Shown: positions 8,307 through 17,019, counted from the first letter of the stretch. The stretch: 37,560 bases of DNA from Thomasclavelia sp. (GCA_028749475.1 JAQVWN010000016.1:1-37560); one strand, 5' to 3'. Notes: generated by a model from the letters alone, not told the origin. Numbers and translations are program-made.

Positions 8307-9456
8307 AACTACATATACCTTTTTTTAATCTGTTGAGTCCATCTAACAATGTAACTTTATTACAAGCAATATTGATTCTAACAAAGTTCTTTCCACTATT
8401 TCCATATTCATTTCCTGCTGTTATGAATAAACCTGTTTCACTTCTAATATGATCAACTAGTGTTTTGGTTTCCTTACAAACTTTACTGCAATCAACCCAT
8501 AGTAAATAAGTTGCATCTAATGATACAACAAACAATTCTGGGATTTCCTTCTTTAAAAATTCAACTACAATATCTTTATTTTCTTGAAGATAAACTCTTA
8601 GTTCATCTAGCCAGGCTTCACCTTTGGTATAAGCAGCTACTGCTGCTAAAACGCCAAACGTATTTGTTTCTGCAATTTCATCGTTATTTAAAGCTCGGTA
8701 TACTTTATGTCTTAAATTAACATTAGGAACCACTACAGCTGCACTTTGCAGCCCAGCAATGTTAAAAGATTTTGTAGGAGCAATACAAGTAATACTATTA
8801 TATTTACAAATATCGTTCACACTTGCAAATGGAATGTATTCTTTATTTGGTGCAGTTAAATCACAATGAATTTCATCAGAAATAACTATCACATTGTATT
8901 TAGCACATAAATCACCAATACGACTAAGCGTATCTTTGTCCCAAATCTTGCCAATTGGATTATGGGGATTACATAAAATCATAAGACTAGTTTGGGGATT
9001 AGATAATTTATCTTCTAAATCATTAAAATCAATACTATAAGTCCCGTTACTATATAAAAGAGGACTTTCAATAACATTTCTCCCATTATTTAAAATACTA
9101 TTAAAAAAGATATTATAAACTGGTGTTTGAATTAAAACATTTTCAGCTGGAGTAGAAAACTTTCTTACTACACTAGAAATGATTGGTACTACCCCGGTTG
9201 AAAACATCAACCATTCTTTTTCTATCTCCCAATGATGTCTTTTTTTCCACCAATAATTATAGGCTTCATACCAATTGTCAGGGATTATATTATAGCCAAA
9301 AACACCATGACTAACACGAGTTTTAATTGCTTCAATAATTTCAGGAGCAGTCTCAAAATCCATATCAGCTACCCACATTGGTAGTTCATTACTTTTGACA
9401 TTCCATTTTAAAGAATTGGTATTTCTTCTGTTTATAGTTTTATCAAAATCATACAT
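8278..9456 (-). CDS. MalY/PatB-family PLP-dependent cystathionine beta-lyase/aminotransferase
   Basis: 392 residues, fold-type I PLP enzyme. The start YDFDKTINRRNTNSLKW and ELPMWVADMDFETAPEI are diagnostic for MalY/PatB. PLP lysine is Lys229 in APTKSFNIAGLQ; CNPHNPIGKIW and SDEIHCDL bind cofactor and substrate. The usual reaction is beta-elimination of cystathionine or cysteine conjugates to homocysteine/thiol, pyruvate and ammonia. Its RBS AAGGAG sits at the end of the small upstream gene (4-nt gap), giving an operon DUF3737 - small protein - MalY, divergent from a LysR gene that probably controls it. Confidence 0.9.
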   Translation of the reverse strand: MYDFDKTINRRNTNSLKWNVKSNELPMWVADMDFETAPEIIEAIKTRVSHGVFGYNIIPDNWYEAYNYWWKKRHHWEIEKEWLMFSTGVVPIISSVVRKFSTPAENVLIQTPVYNIFFNSILNNGRNVIESPLLYSNGTYSIDFNDLEDKLSNPQTSLMILCNPHNPIGKIWDKDTLSRIGDLCAKYNVIVISDEIHCDLTAPNKEYIPFASVNDICKYNSITCIAPTKSFNIAGLQSAAVVVPNVNLRHKVYRALNNDEIAETNTFGVLAAVAAYTKGEAWLDELRVYLQENKDIVVEFLKKEIPELFVVSLDATYLLWVDCSKVCKETKTLVDHIRSETGLFITAGNEYGNSGKNFVRINIACNKVTLLDGLNRLKKGICSYENTFNKQD

Positions 9457-9459
9457 ATT

Positions 9460-9699
9460 TTAATCTCCTTTTTGACAATGACATTTTTCAAGTTGAAGCG
9501 TCATATAATCTAACATATCTATTTCTTTTTGCTTTTGATGCATTGCATCAACAAGATTTTTTCGATGATTGCCTATTATTTGTTTTTGCTTAAGGTAGTT
9601 GTCTTGATCAAAACCTTCCAAAAAACTATTTATAGTATTTTGATCACAGCCAGCATCTTTTAAATTCTGAATAACTGTATTTCTACATGTATAATCCAT
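9460..9699 (-). CDS. Small conserved protein of unknown function
   Basis: 80 residues from the ATG at 9699, preceded by AAAGAGG; a longer frame to 9747 is inside the upstream gene and rejected. Helical, with Cys at CRN, AGCDQ and the C-terminal KCHCQKGD. The segments DAGCDQNTINSFLEGFD and NHRKNLVDAMHQKQKEIDML resemble, from memory, small proteins often found near LysR or MerR regulators in gut Firmicutes, where the second half looks like a regulator's coiled-coil tail. It overlaps the end of the DUF3737 gene by 17 nt, so is translationally coupled. Confidence 0.75.
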   Translation of the reverse strand: MDYTCRNTVIQNLKDAGCDQNTINSFLEGFDQDNYLKQKQIIGNHRKNLVDAMHQKQKEIDMLDYMTLQLEKCHCQKGD

Positions 9700-10573
9700 C
9701 CTTATAACCTCTTTCACAAGTTTCATTATTAACCTTTTCAGTTTCAATTATTTCGGTATTATTTTTACATACATCATCATTATCAAAAATAATTTCATGA
9801 ATACTATGAGCTTTAATTTTGCCAGATATTGGATTCTTAACACTATCAATACTACTATCAATTGTAGCATCGACAGTCGAATATTCAAAAGCTAAATTAG
9901 TATTTAACAACTTACAATTTTTCATTACTAAGTTATCCATATAACACATACCTTGTTCACTTTCGATAGTACAATTAATTAAAGTAACATTTTTAGAATT
10001 CCAACCAAAATATTCACCAGTAATAAAAGAATCATAAATAGTCACATTTTCACAGTTCCAAATACAATCTTTTGATAATAGTTTGGAATTTCTTATAACT
10101 AGATTCTTTACGCCATCAAAGGAATAATCTCCTACTAAAGTTAGATTATCTATTTCTATATTAGAGCATCCCATTGCAAAATAATGACCTTTAGCGCTCA
10201 TATTAGAAATCTTTACATTATTACAATTCCATAGTGTTTCTGAGGCATCAGGGATAACAATGTTTTCTAAATCTAAATCATTACATTTTCTAAATCCTTT
10301 TGGAGCATTATAAGTAATATTATTCATTTCAATATTATTAGAATACCAAACTCCAGCTCTAGCCATTTCAAACATAGTTGAGTTAGTTACTTTAATATCA
10401 TTGCAATACCAAAATGGATATTTCCATTCAAACATACAATTATCTACAATTAAATTAGAACTTTCTTTAAGTGGTGATTCACCATCAGCAAAACTACAAT
10501 AAGTAATTATTGCTCCTTTAGTTTGATATAGTGGTCTTTCACCTGTATATTTAGTTTCATTATATTTTTTCAT
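9683..10573 (-). CDS. DUF3737 family beta-helix-like protein
   Basis: 296 residues built of short repeats such as NCMFEWKYPFWYCNDIKVTN, NSKLLSKDCIWNCENVTIYD and NCTIESEQGMCYMDNLVMKN, which suggest a right-handed beta helix (pentapeptide/pectate-lyase-like stack). This matches the DUF3737 family, whose opening reads ..YTGERPLYQTKGAIITYCSFADGESPLKES. No signal peptide. Function is unknown; no catalytic residues are known for the family. First gene of the three-gene operon with the small protein and MalY, facing the LysR gene with a 140-bp gap holding a 19-bp dyad. Confidence 0.88.
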   Translation of the reverse strand: MKKYNETKYTGERPLYQTKGAIITYCSFADGESPLKESSNLIVDNCMFEWKYPFWYCNDIKVTNSTMFEMARAGVWYSNNIEMNNITYNAPKGFRKCNDLDLENIVIPDASETLWNCNNVKISNMSAKGHYFAMGCSNIEIDNLTLVGDYSFDGVKNLVIRNSKLLSKDCIWNCENVTIYDSFITGEYFGWNSKNVTLINCTIESEQGMCYMDNLVMKNCKLLNTNLAFEYSTVDATIDSSIDSVKNPISGKIKAHSIHEIIFDNDDVCKNNTEIIETEKVNNETCERGYKDGLYM

Positions 10574-10655
10574 TTAAATTCCTCCATCTCTTTTAAGATG
10601 AATTTATGATAACACCAGTAATAAAGAATAACTAATACTTATATATTATATATTT

Positions 10656-10674
10656 CTATGCTTGACAAGCATAG
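10656..10674. promoter_or_regulatory. Perfect dyad, likely LysR operator
   Basis: CTATGCTTGACAAGCATAG is a 9-bp perfect inverted repeat around one base, in the gap between the divergent LysR and DUF3737 genes. It fits the T-N11-A LysR box, and TTGACA inside it can serve as the -35 of the LysR gene, which suggests autoregulation. Confidence 0.65.
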
Positions 10675-10713
10675 ATAATTATTTACTATTAATATATAAG
10701 GAGAATTAAAAAT

Positions 10714-11604
10714 ATGGAATTTAGAGTACTAGAATATTTTCTAGCAGTTGCAAGAGAACAAAATATATCAGCAGCTGCCAAATCTTTACATCTTTCTCAA
10801 CCAACTCTTTCAAGACAACTTCATGATTTAGAAGATGAGTTAGGAAAATCTTTATTTATTAGAGGTAGTAGAAAAATAACTCTCACTGAGGAAGGCATTA
10901 TTTTAAGAAAAAGAGCAGAAGAAATAGTAAATCTAATGCAAATGACAGAAAATGAAATTACAATGTCTGATGAACATATATCCGGTGATATCTATATTGG
11001 AACAGGTGAATCAGAAGGTGTTCGTTTAATTATAGAAGCTGGATTATTACTTCAAAAAGAGTATCCAGATATCCATATTCATACAATCAGTGGTGATTCA
11101 TTAGATATTCTTGAAAAACTAGACAATGGTTTATATGACTTTGCTGTTGTATGGGAACCTACTGATATATCATCTTATGAATCTATATCACTACCATATA
11201 AAGATGTAATTAGTTTATTAATGCCTAGAAATTGTGAATTAGCGAAAAAAGAAAAAATTACTTTAAACGACTTAGCTTCTCTCCCTATTATTGTGTCTAG
11301 GCATCAGCTAAAAGATAATTTCCTAGATTACTTCTTTAATGAGAATAAAAAAATGTACAATATAGTTGCTACGTATAATTTAATATTTAATGCTTCTTTA
11401 ATGGTTCAAGAAGGTATGGGATATGCTATAGGATTTAATCATATTATAAATACATCCAAAGAAAATAATCTTATCTGTAAACCATTATATCCAAAGGTAG
11501 AGCTTGGAATGAACTTAATAAAGAAGAAATATCAAACACTTTCAAAACCTGCAAAATTATATCTTAAAAAAATAGAAGAGCTTATTGCCTTAAAACAGCA
11601 ATAA
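10714..11604 (+). CDS. LysR-family transcriptional regulator
   Basis: 296 residues. N-terminal winged HTH (about 1-60: MEFRVLEYFLAVAREQNISA ... LHLSQPTLSRQLHDLEDELG), linker helix, then a periplasmic-binding-like effector domain from about 90. Good RBS AAGGAG. It faces the DUF3737/MalY operon and shares with it a gap that holds a LysR-type dyad, so it most likely regulates that operon and itself. Effector unknown; a sulfur amino acid or related compound would fit MalY. A strong hairpin overlaps its stop codon. Confidence 0.93.
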   Translation: MEFRVLEYFLAVAREQNISAAAKSLHLSQPTLSRQLHDLEDELGKSLFIRGSRKITLTEEGIILRKRAEEIVNLMQMTENEITMSDEHISGDIYIGTGESEGVRLIIEAGLLLQKEYPDIHIHTISGDSLDILEKLDNGLYDFAVVWEPTDISSYESISLPYKDVISLLMPRNCELAKKEKITLNDLASLPIIVSRHQLKDNFLDYFFNENKKMYNIVATYNLIFNASLMVQEGMGYAIGFNHIINTSKENNLICKPLYPKVELGMNLIKKKYQTLSKPAKLYLKKIEELIALKQQ

Positions 11605-11609
11605 GCTCT
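11577..11609. terminator. Bidirectional terminator between LysR and TrkH genes
   Basis: AGAGCTTATTGC (11577-11588) and GCAATAAGCTCT (11598-11609) form a 12-bp stem. The LysR stop codon is inside the stem. On the minus strand, after the TrkH stop, the hairpin is followed by a T-rich run, so it can stop both convergent units. Confidence 0.85.
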
Positions 11610-11631
11610 TTATATATAATAAGAATAAAAT

Positions 11632-13044
11632 TTAAGAACTTCTTCTAGCAAATACTTTAAATATTGCAAATATTTCTAGCCTTCCTAGAATCATTCCTAT
11701 AATTTCAATAATTAAACAAATAGAAGAAGTATGAATACTAGTTACTCCTATAGATAAACCAACTGTTCCTAATGATGAAGCAAATTCAAACGCACCCTTT
11801 AATATAGAGCAGCCTGCAAAATAACTCAATAGAATTGTTCCAATAACATATATAATAAGATAAGTTTGTGCATAAGTAGAAGCTTCTTCTACTCTATCAT
11901 CAGATAATACCTCGTTTTCAACCCCTCGATTATAGTGACATAAAAGAACACTTCGATCAGGTAATACTTTTAATTTGATATTTCGCCATAAATTCTTTAA
12001 AACGATACATATTCTGCCTAGTTTAATACCACCAGCCGTTGATCCGATACCTCCACCAATAATCATTAATAAGATAAGTAAAACAATTCCAACTTGGGGC
12101 CATGTATTATAATCACTCGTAGCATAACCAGTTGTCGATAATGCTGAAAAGGCATTAAAGAAAGCTTGACGAATACTATATAACACTCCACTACCGCTAG
12201 ATGCTAAAAATAAAGCAATGATTGGGACAAAAATTCCTACTAACCCAACTAGAAAACGCATTTCACTTGATCTAGTAAATTCTTTTAGTTTGCCTCTAAA
12301 AAGAAGTAAAAGTAAAGAAAAGTTAGTGGTACCAATAATCATCAAAATAACTGTAATTACTTCAATTGGTACAGAATTATAATAACCAATACTAGTTAAA
12401 CGATTAGAAAAACCACCTGTCGATAAAGCACACATTGTATGAATTACACTATCAAATATATTCATTCCAGCAATTACATACGCTATACTTCCAATAACTA
12501 GAAAGAATGAATACATTTCTAAGATTACTTTTGCTGTTTTTCCTATATTGGGCATTAAACGATCTGGATGTCCTTCCGCTTCATATAAAGTAACCGAATG
12601 TTTACTTTGTATAAAGACTAACATCATCATGACAAATCCAAGGCCTCCGACATATTGTAAAAAACTACGATAAAAAAGAAATATTTGTGGTGTTTTAACA
12701 ACATTAAGAACTGATAAACCGGTTGTAGTAAAACCACTTACTGATTCAAAAGTGGCTTGGACAAAGTTTAAATTACCATATAAATAAAATGGTATCGCTC
12801 CAAGGATAAAGCCATACATCCATGCTCCAACTACAAATCGATTACTATTAAGCTTTTTAGGATTTCTCTTGCATTTGCAAACAAGATACCCCAAAGCTAT
12901 TGAAACAAATGCTGGGAGTAAAAACATCCAAATGAGTTTTCTCTCTTGAAAGTAAAATGGAATAATCAAAACAGGAACGACTAAGATTAGTCCTTCCAAA
13001 ATCATCATTTTTCCAATCATGGATGTTTTCTCATTTTTCATCAT
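11632..13044 (-). CDS. TrkH/KtrB-family potassium channel subunit
   Basis: About 470 residues, some ten hydrophobic helices. The four pore loops are visible: SVSGFTTTGLSVL, CALSTGGFSNRL, SALSTTGYATSDY and SSLGTVGLSIGV, each with the filter Gly of the TrkH/Trk/Ktr superfamily. GGLGFVMMMLVFIQ follows the first loop, as usual. I start at the ATG at 13044, 10 nt after AAGGAG within the RCK gene, giving a small overlap; 13071 is less likely. Takes up K+ (with Na+ or alone) at the membrane under control of the RCK proteins encoded just upstream. Last gene of the operon. Confidence 0.93.
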   Translation of the reverse strand: MMKNEKTSMIGKMMILEGLILVVPVLIIPFYFQERKLIWMFLLPAFVSIALGYLVCKCKRNPKKLNSNRFVVGAWMYGFILGAIPFYLYGNLNFVQATFESVSGFTTTGLSVLNVVKTPQIFLFYRSFLQYVGGLGFVMMMLVFIQSKHSVTLYEAEGHPDRLMPNIGKTAKVILEMYSFFLVIGSIAYVIAGMNIFDSVIHTMCALSTGGFSNRLTSIGYYNSVPIEVITVILMIIGTTNFSLLLLLFRGKLKEFTRSSEMRFLVGLVGIFVPIIALFLASSGSGVLYSIRQAFFNAFSALSTTGYATSDYNTWPQVGIVLLILLMIIGGGIGSTAGGIKLGRICIVLKNLWRNIKLKVLPDRSVLLCHYNRGVENEVLSDDRVEEASTYAQTYLIIYVIGTILLSYFAGCSILKGAFEFASSLGTVGLSIGVTSIHTSSICLIIEIIGMILGRLEIFAIFKVFARRSS

Positions 13045-13723
13045 AACCCATTTGCTCCTTAACCAAAACAATTTTTTCTTTATCAGAAGAAATAATCAAT
13101 AAGTTATCTCCAGCCATTAAACGAGTATCGCCTCGAGGAATTAAACTTTGTTCTCCTCGAAGAACACATCCAATTATTATTTCTTTAGGAAAATTCAATT
13201 CCCATAATCTTTTTCCAATAATAGGTGCATCATTTGATACTCGAAGTTCAACTATTTGAATTCTTCCTTCTTCGATTGGAATCATTTTAGTCATCTCATT
13301 CATGATGGCATGCTCTTCCATAATATTTGTAATCATGTTCATAGCACATACAACCCGGTCCACTCCCATTTCATAAAAGAATTCGGCTTTTTTCGGATCG
13401 TTTAATAAACAAACTGTCTTTTGAATATGAAATATTTGTTTTCCCATTTGACAGATTACTAAGTTGCATTCATCATTATCAGTCAAAACAATCATAACTT
13501 TATTTCTACTGGCATCTGCATCTTCTAAGATAAATTTTTTACTTCCATCACCATAGATAGTATTTAAGTTTTCTATTTCTGCTAGTTTTTCACATTTTTT
13601 TAAGTCTTTATTAATAGCAGTTACTTTATATCCTTTTTTTATTAAAGATTTAGCTAAAGATTGGGTTTTATGATAACCACCAACAATTAGTATTCGATCT
13701 TTTTCACGTTGTTTAAGAATCAT
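13031..13723 (-). CDS. TrkA/KtrA-type RCK protein with degenerate nucleotide site
   Basis: 231 residues from the ATG at 13723, which overlaps the previous stop (TAATG) and has GGGAG upstream. N-terminal RCK fold (DRILIVGGYHKTQSLAKSLI..., about 9-130) then an RCK_C domain (IVELRVSNDAPIIGKRLWEL ... GDTRLMAGDNLLIIS, about 160-225). The Rossmann loop reads GGYHKT rather than GxGxxG, so NAD(H)/ATP binding may be weak. It probably pairs with the 143-residue RCK_N protein to build the gating ring of the TrkH-like channel, like the two halves of a full-length E. coli TrkA. Confidence 0.88.
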   Translation of the reverse strand: MILKQREKDRILIVGGYHKTQSLAKSLIKKGYKVTAINKDLKKCEKLAEIENLNTIYGDGSKKFILEDADASRNKVMIVLTDNDECNLVICQMGKQIFHIQKTVCLLNDPKKAEFFYEMGVDRVVCAMNMITNIMEEHAIMNEMTKMIPIEEGRIQIVELRVSNDAPIIGKRLWELNFPKEIIIGCVLRGEQSLIPRGDTRLMAGDNLLIISSDKEKIVLVKEQMGYDEK

Positions 13724-14154
13724 TAATGAACACTCCCATCTTTTACATCTACTAAAACTTCTTGTTCTGATAAAATAGTTGGGCATATAGTTTCTATATT
13801 ATATTTTTCTACTAAAACACTTTTACATTCGTCGTAGATTCTAGCAACGACATAAGGAACGTTAAACATTTTTTTAGCTATTTGAGCTACAAAAATATTA
13901 ACATTGTCATTGTTAGTTACGACAATAACATTATCTGCTTCATTCATTTTGGCTTTTTTAAGTTTTTCAATATCAGTGGCATTGGCTGCCATGGTTATTC
14001 CACCATATGATTTAGATAGCTTCCTAAATGCAGAACCTTCTAAATCAATAACCATAACATCCTTTCCTTCTTCAGAAAAATGTGTAGCTAAAAATGATCC
14101 TAGTCCCCCACAGCCAACAATAATTGAATAACCATGTTTTTTACTGTCCATCAT
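13723..14154 (-). CDS. TrkA-type RCK_N-only protein
   Basis: 143 residues, a single Rossmann/RCK_N domain. The nucleotide loop IIVGCGGLGSFLA is intact and followed by an acidic strand end (VMVIDLE), which fits NAD(H) binding. There is no RCK_C domain; the protein ends SVH right where the next gene starts. Overlaps both neighbours by a few bases, so all are co-translated. Likely the nucleotide-sensing half of a two-gene RCK gating ring with the following protein. Confidence 0.9.
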   Translation of the reverse strand: MMDSKKHGYSIIVGCGGLGSFLATHFSEEGKDVMVIDLEGSAFRKLSKSYGGITMAANATDIEKLKKAKMNEADNVIVVTNNDNVNIFVAQIAKKMFNVPYVVARIYDECKSVLVEKYNIETICPTILSEQEVLVDVKDGSVH

Positions 14155-14549
14155 CTTTTCTTAAAACCTCTTAACTTTCTAACCATATGACCAACATGAT
14201 GATCATCATATTCAACATCAAATTGTGAATCCGATTTAGTTTTAACAATTTCTATACAATCATTCATACAATACGCTGGAATAAAACTATGGGAATTGAG
14301 TCCTCCGAACTTTTCAAGATTATATCTAGCAGGAGTATATGTAGGATCTAAAGCATTAGCTGCTCTAAAATGTTTCATTGCTAGAATATGTTCATGTTGT
14401 TTTTCTAACATAATTCCATAAAGATTATGTGGAACAGGTGAATGTGGATTACTTAACATTAAATCAACTATTTCTTGTTCACAATTATCGTATAAATTTT
14501 CACTTATTAAATGCTTAATATTATCTATTTCTTGTACTAATTCTTCCAT
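14151..14549 (-). CDS. TPR-like protein of the potassium operon
   Basis: 132 residues. A tetratricopeptide-like part at about 5-85 (PVPHNLYGIMLEKQHEHILAMKHFRAANALDPTYTPARYNL has the TPR spacing of Gly, Ala and Pro) is followed by a His- and Asp-rich tail (YDDHHVGHMVRKLRGFKKR). First gene of the operon TPR - RCK_N - RCK - TrkH, overlapping the next gene by 4 nt (ATGA). The RBS GAGGGAG is strong. Probably a scaffold or regulator of the channel, from context only. Confidence 0.8.
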   Translation of the reverse strand: MEELVQEIDNIKHLISENLYDNCEQEIVDLMLSNPHSPVPHNLYGIMLEKQHEHILAMKHFRAANALDPTYTPARYNLEKFGGLNSHSFIPAYCMNDCIEIVKTKSDSQFDVEYDDHHVGHMVRKLRGFKKR

Positions 14550-14572
14550 ATAGTTCTCCCTCTTTTTATAAA

Positions 14573-14578
14573 TATTAT
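14573..14578 (-). promoter_or_regulatory. Likely -10 box of the TPR-Trk operon
   Basis: TATAAT on the minus strand, about 25 bp upstream of the TPR start codon. At 17 bp spacing the -35 position reads AACTAT, far from TTGACA, as expected for an activator-dependent promoter. The direct repeats at 14590-14641 begin there. Confidence 0.6.
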
Positions 14579-14589
14579 ATTAAATATGA

Positions 14590-14641
14590 TGTGATATAGT
14601 TGTGAGGATTTTTGATTTTGTGTGAGAATTCTGTGAGGATT
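14590..14641 (-). promoter_or_regulatory. Two pairs of 11-bp direct repeats, likely KdpE operator
   Basis: On the plus strand TGTGATATAG (14590), TGTGAGGATT (14601), TGTGAGAATT (14621) and TGTGAGGATT (14632). Within each pair the start-to-start distance is 11 bp. OmpR/PhoB-family regulators bind direct repeats with this period, and the KdpE-like gene is adjacent. The repeats overlap and lie upstream of the weak -35 of the Trk operon. Confidence 0.65.
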
Positions 14642-14661
14642 TACTAATGAGTTATAAGTAC

Positions 14662-14704
14662 AAAAAAGCCTTTAATTATAGTAATTACGACTAAAATTAA
14701 AGGC
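14662..14704 (-). terminator. Intrinsic terminator after kdpE-like gene
   Basis: GCCTTTAATT (14668-14677) pairs with AATTAAAGGC (14695-14704); six T follow on the minus strand. It separates kdpDE from the Trk operon. Confidence 0.85.
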
Positions 14705-14715
14705 TAAATATACTT

Positions 14716-15411
14716 TTATTCAATTTCATTCATTCGATAACCAACACCTATTTCTGTATTAATATATTCAGGTTTAGCAGGGTTATCTTCTATCTTTCTT
14801 CTTAGGCCAGCCATTAACGCTCTTAAGGCTTGAGTATCATTACCATACCCACTTCCCCATAGTTCATGTATTATAACGTTATAAGTTAAGACCTTACCAA
14901 CATTTTTTAAGAATAAAACTAGTAGTTGATATTCTAGTGGCGAAAAGTGAACTTCTTTTTCTTTTAAAGTTATAATATGTTTATTAGTATCAGCTTTTAT
15001 TTTACCATTTTGGATAACACTTATATCCATTTTTTGATTATCACTATAATAATGACGAAGAGCAACTCTAATTCTCGCTAATAATTCAGTTGCTGAAAAA
15101 GGTTTTGTTAGATAGTCATCGGCTCCATCGTCTAACGCAATTACTTTTTCATTATCTTGATCACGGGCTGACACAATTATAATTGGCATTTGACTATATT
15201 CTCTTATCTTATGGAGAACAACCATTCCGTCGATATCAGGAAGACCAAGATCTAAAAGCATTAAATCAATGTTTTCTTCAACTTGACAATCAATAGCCGC
15301 CTGACCACTATCAGCTTCATATACTTGATAGTTTTCTTGTTTAAGTGTATATGTTATAAAGTTTCGTATTTGAACATCATCTTCAACAACTAAAATATTT
15401 TCTTTAAACAT
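14716..15411 (-). CDS. kdpE: KdpE-like OmpR-family response regulator
   Basis: 231 residues: receiver domain (1-120) with acidic pair Glu10-Asp11/Asp12, phosphoacceptor Asp54 (LLDLGLP), SARDQDNEK and the Lys of YLTKPF; then an OmpR/PhoB winged helix (about 130-230) ending VGYRMNEIE. High similarity in layout to KdpE. The kinase gene sits 18 nt upstream, so the pair forms one operon. There is no kdpFABC here; the downstream Trk-type operon is the obvious target, supported by 11-bp repeats at its promoter. Confidence 0.9.
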   Translation of the reverse strand: MFKENILVVEDDVQIRNFITYTLKQENYQVYEADSGQAAIDCQVEENIDLMLLDLGLPDIDGMVVLHKIREYSQMPIIIVSARDQDNEKVIALDDGADDYLTKPFSATELLARIRVALRHYYSDNQKMDISVIQNGKIKADTNKHIITLKEKEVHFSPLEYQLLVLFLKNVGKVLTYNVIIHELWGSGYGNDTQALRALMAGLRRKIEDNPAKPEYINTEIGVGYRMNEIE

Positions 15412-15429
15412 TGTAATTCACTTCCCCTC

Positions 15430-16914
15430 TTATATTTTGATAGGCAATTCAAAAGTAAACTCTGCTCCTTTGCCATCACTACGATTATTAGCATATATTT
15501 TCCCACCATGAGCTTTAATAACCGTTTCACAAATGGCTAGTCCTAAACCAACTCCCTTATTGGCATCAGCTGATTTATTACCACTAGTATAGAACATTTG
15601 GAAAATATTCTTTTCATCTTTTTTATCTATTCCAACACCTTCATCTTGAACACATACCTTTGCTATATCATTATCGTAACTAACTATAATAGTTATCTTA
15701 TCATTTACAGTAGTATGTTTGATGGCATTATCTAGTAGGTTATTGATAACTTGTTGAATCAGTCTAGCATCCATTGGAACAAGGACAAAGTCGTCAGGGA
15801 GTTTTACTTGAATCTCTCTACTAGGATAAATTCTTTCAGTATGAGTAATTGCTGCGGCAATTACTTCTTCTAAAGCTTCTGGCTCTTTTTTAACGTCCAT
15901 ATTACCATCTTTTAATCTTGTTAAACTTAAAATATTTTCAACCATTGAATGTAACCAATCAGCATCTTTATAAATACCTTGCATCATTTCATATCTTTGA
16001 TCATCATTATCAGTCATATCCATAATCATCTCAACTGTTCCCATAATACCAGTTAAAGGTGTTCTTAAATCATGAGAAATGGCTCTTAATAGATTTGCTC
16101 GATATCTTTCTCTAACTGCTGCTTCACGGTCTAGGATTCGTTCTTTAGTTACTAATATTCTATCTAATGCAATAGCAATATTTTCAATCATTGAATGCAG
16201 CAATCTTTTTTTATCTTCATCTAAACTTAACCATACTTCTTTTTTTAAATGAATAGCACCTAAAAGTTTATCGTTTACTCTAATAGGAAAATCAATATAT
16301 CCATTTTCTTCAGCATATTCAGTTCGAAGATTCTTTAGTAACAAATGAATATCAGCTACCTCACTACTATTTCGATATATAAATTCATGATTAAGCTTTT
16401 GAATAAGAATTTGTTTATTAGTTTCTTTAAAATAGGCAATTCCAGCATCATTATTAATCAAATTACAAATATTACTAAGTCCTATCTCTAGAATTTTTGA
16501 TGTATCTTCGGCATCTGAAAGTTGATTTGTAAGATTATATAAAGCTAAACTTTCGGCTTCTTTGTCTTCAGCTTTTTTAGTATACATTTTAGCTGTTGAA
16601 GTTAATGTACTAGTAACAATGGAAGTAATAGCCATAATTGCAAAAGTTATAAAATAATTAGGATCATAAACATTAAAGGTATGATATGGTGCCGTAAAAA
16701 AATAGTTAAATCCTAAGATTGAAAAGATAGAAGCGATAATTCCAAAAATATATCCATTCGTAATCCTGGCAGTTATTAAAACTGCTAAAATATAAATAAC
16801 TACTATATTTACTTCAGTAAAATGTAGACTTGTAAATAAAAAGCCTATTAATGAAGCTAAAATAAATATTAAAATAGTTTTACCCAAATCTATGAAATAC
16901 TCTTTCTTTATCAT
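15430..16914 (-). CDS. KdpD-like sensor kinase lacking the N-terminal KdpD/Usp domains
   Basis: 494 residues. Four hydrophobic helices at about 10-105 match the DUF4118 membrane unit of KdpD, followed by a GAF-like region (about 125-250), the H box with His281 (LLRAISHDLRTPLTGIMGT) and an ATPase domain (INNLLDNAIKHT, GVGIDKKDEKNIFQMF, GVGLGLAICE). Classical KdpD is about 900 residues with an N-terminal ATP-binding and Usp sensor half; that half is absent, so sensing must come from the membrane or GAF part. RBS GGGAGG is strong. Phosphorylates the KdpE-like protein. Confidence 0.9.
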   Translation of the reverse strand: MIKKEYFIDLGKTILIFILASLIGFLFTSLHFTEVNIVVIYILAVLITARITNGYIFGIIASIFSILGFNYFFTAPYHTFNVYDPNYFITFAIMAITSIVTSTLTSTAKMYTKKAEDKEAESLALYNLTNQLSDAEDTSKILEIGLSNICNLINNDAGIAYFKETNKQILIQKLNHEFIYRNSSEVADIHLLLKNLRTEYAEENGYIDFPIRVNDKLLGAIHLKKEVWLSLDEDKKRLLHSMIENIAIALDRILVTKERILDREAAVRERYRANLLRAISHDLRTPLTGIMGTVEMIMDMTDNDDQRYEMMQGIYKDADWLHSMVENILSLTRLKDGNMDVKKEPEALEEVIAAAITHTERIYPSREIQVKLPDDFVLVPMDARLIQQVINNLLDNAIKHTTVNDKITIIVSYDNDIAKVCVQDEGVGIDKKDEKNIFQMFYTSGNKSADANKGVGLGLAICETVIKAHGGKIYANNRSDGKGAEFTFELPIKI

Positions 16915-17019
16915 TACTAAAAGCCTCCCTGGCTACAAAACATATTATAACAAACGATTTTATTATAAGTCTTTTTTATTATCATACAATTAAAACATAT
17001 GATATTTCAAAGCCAAAAG

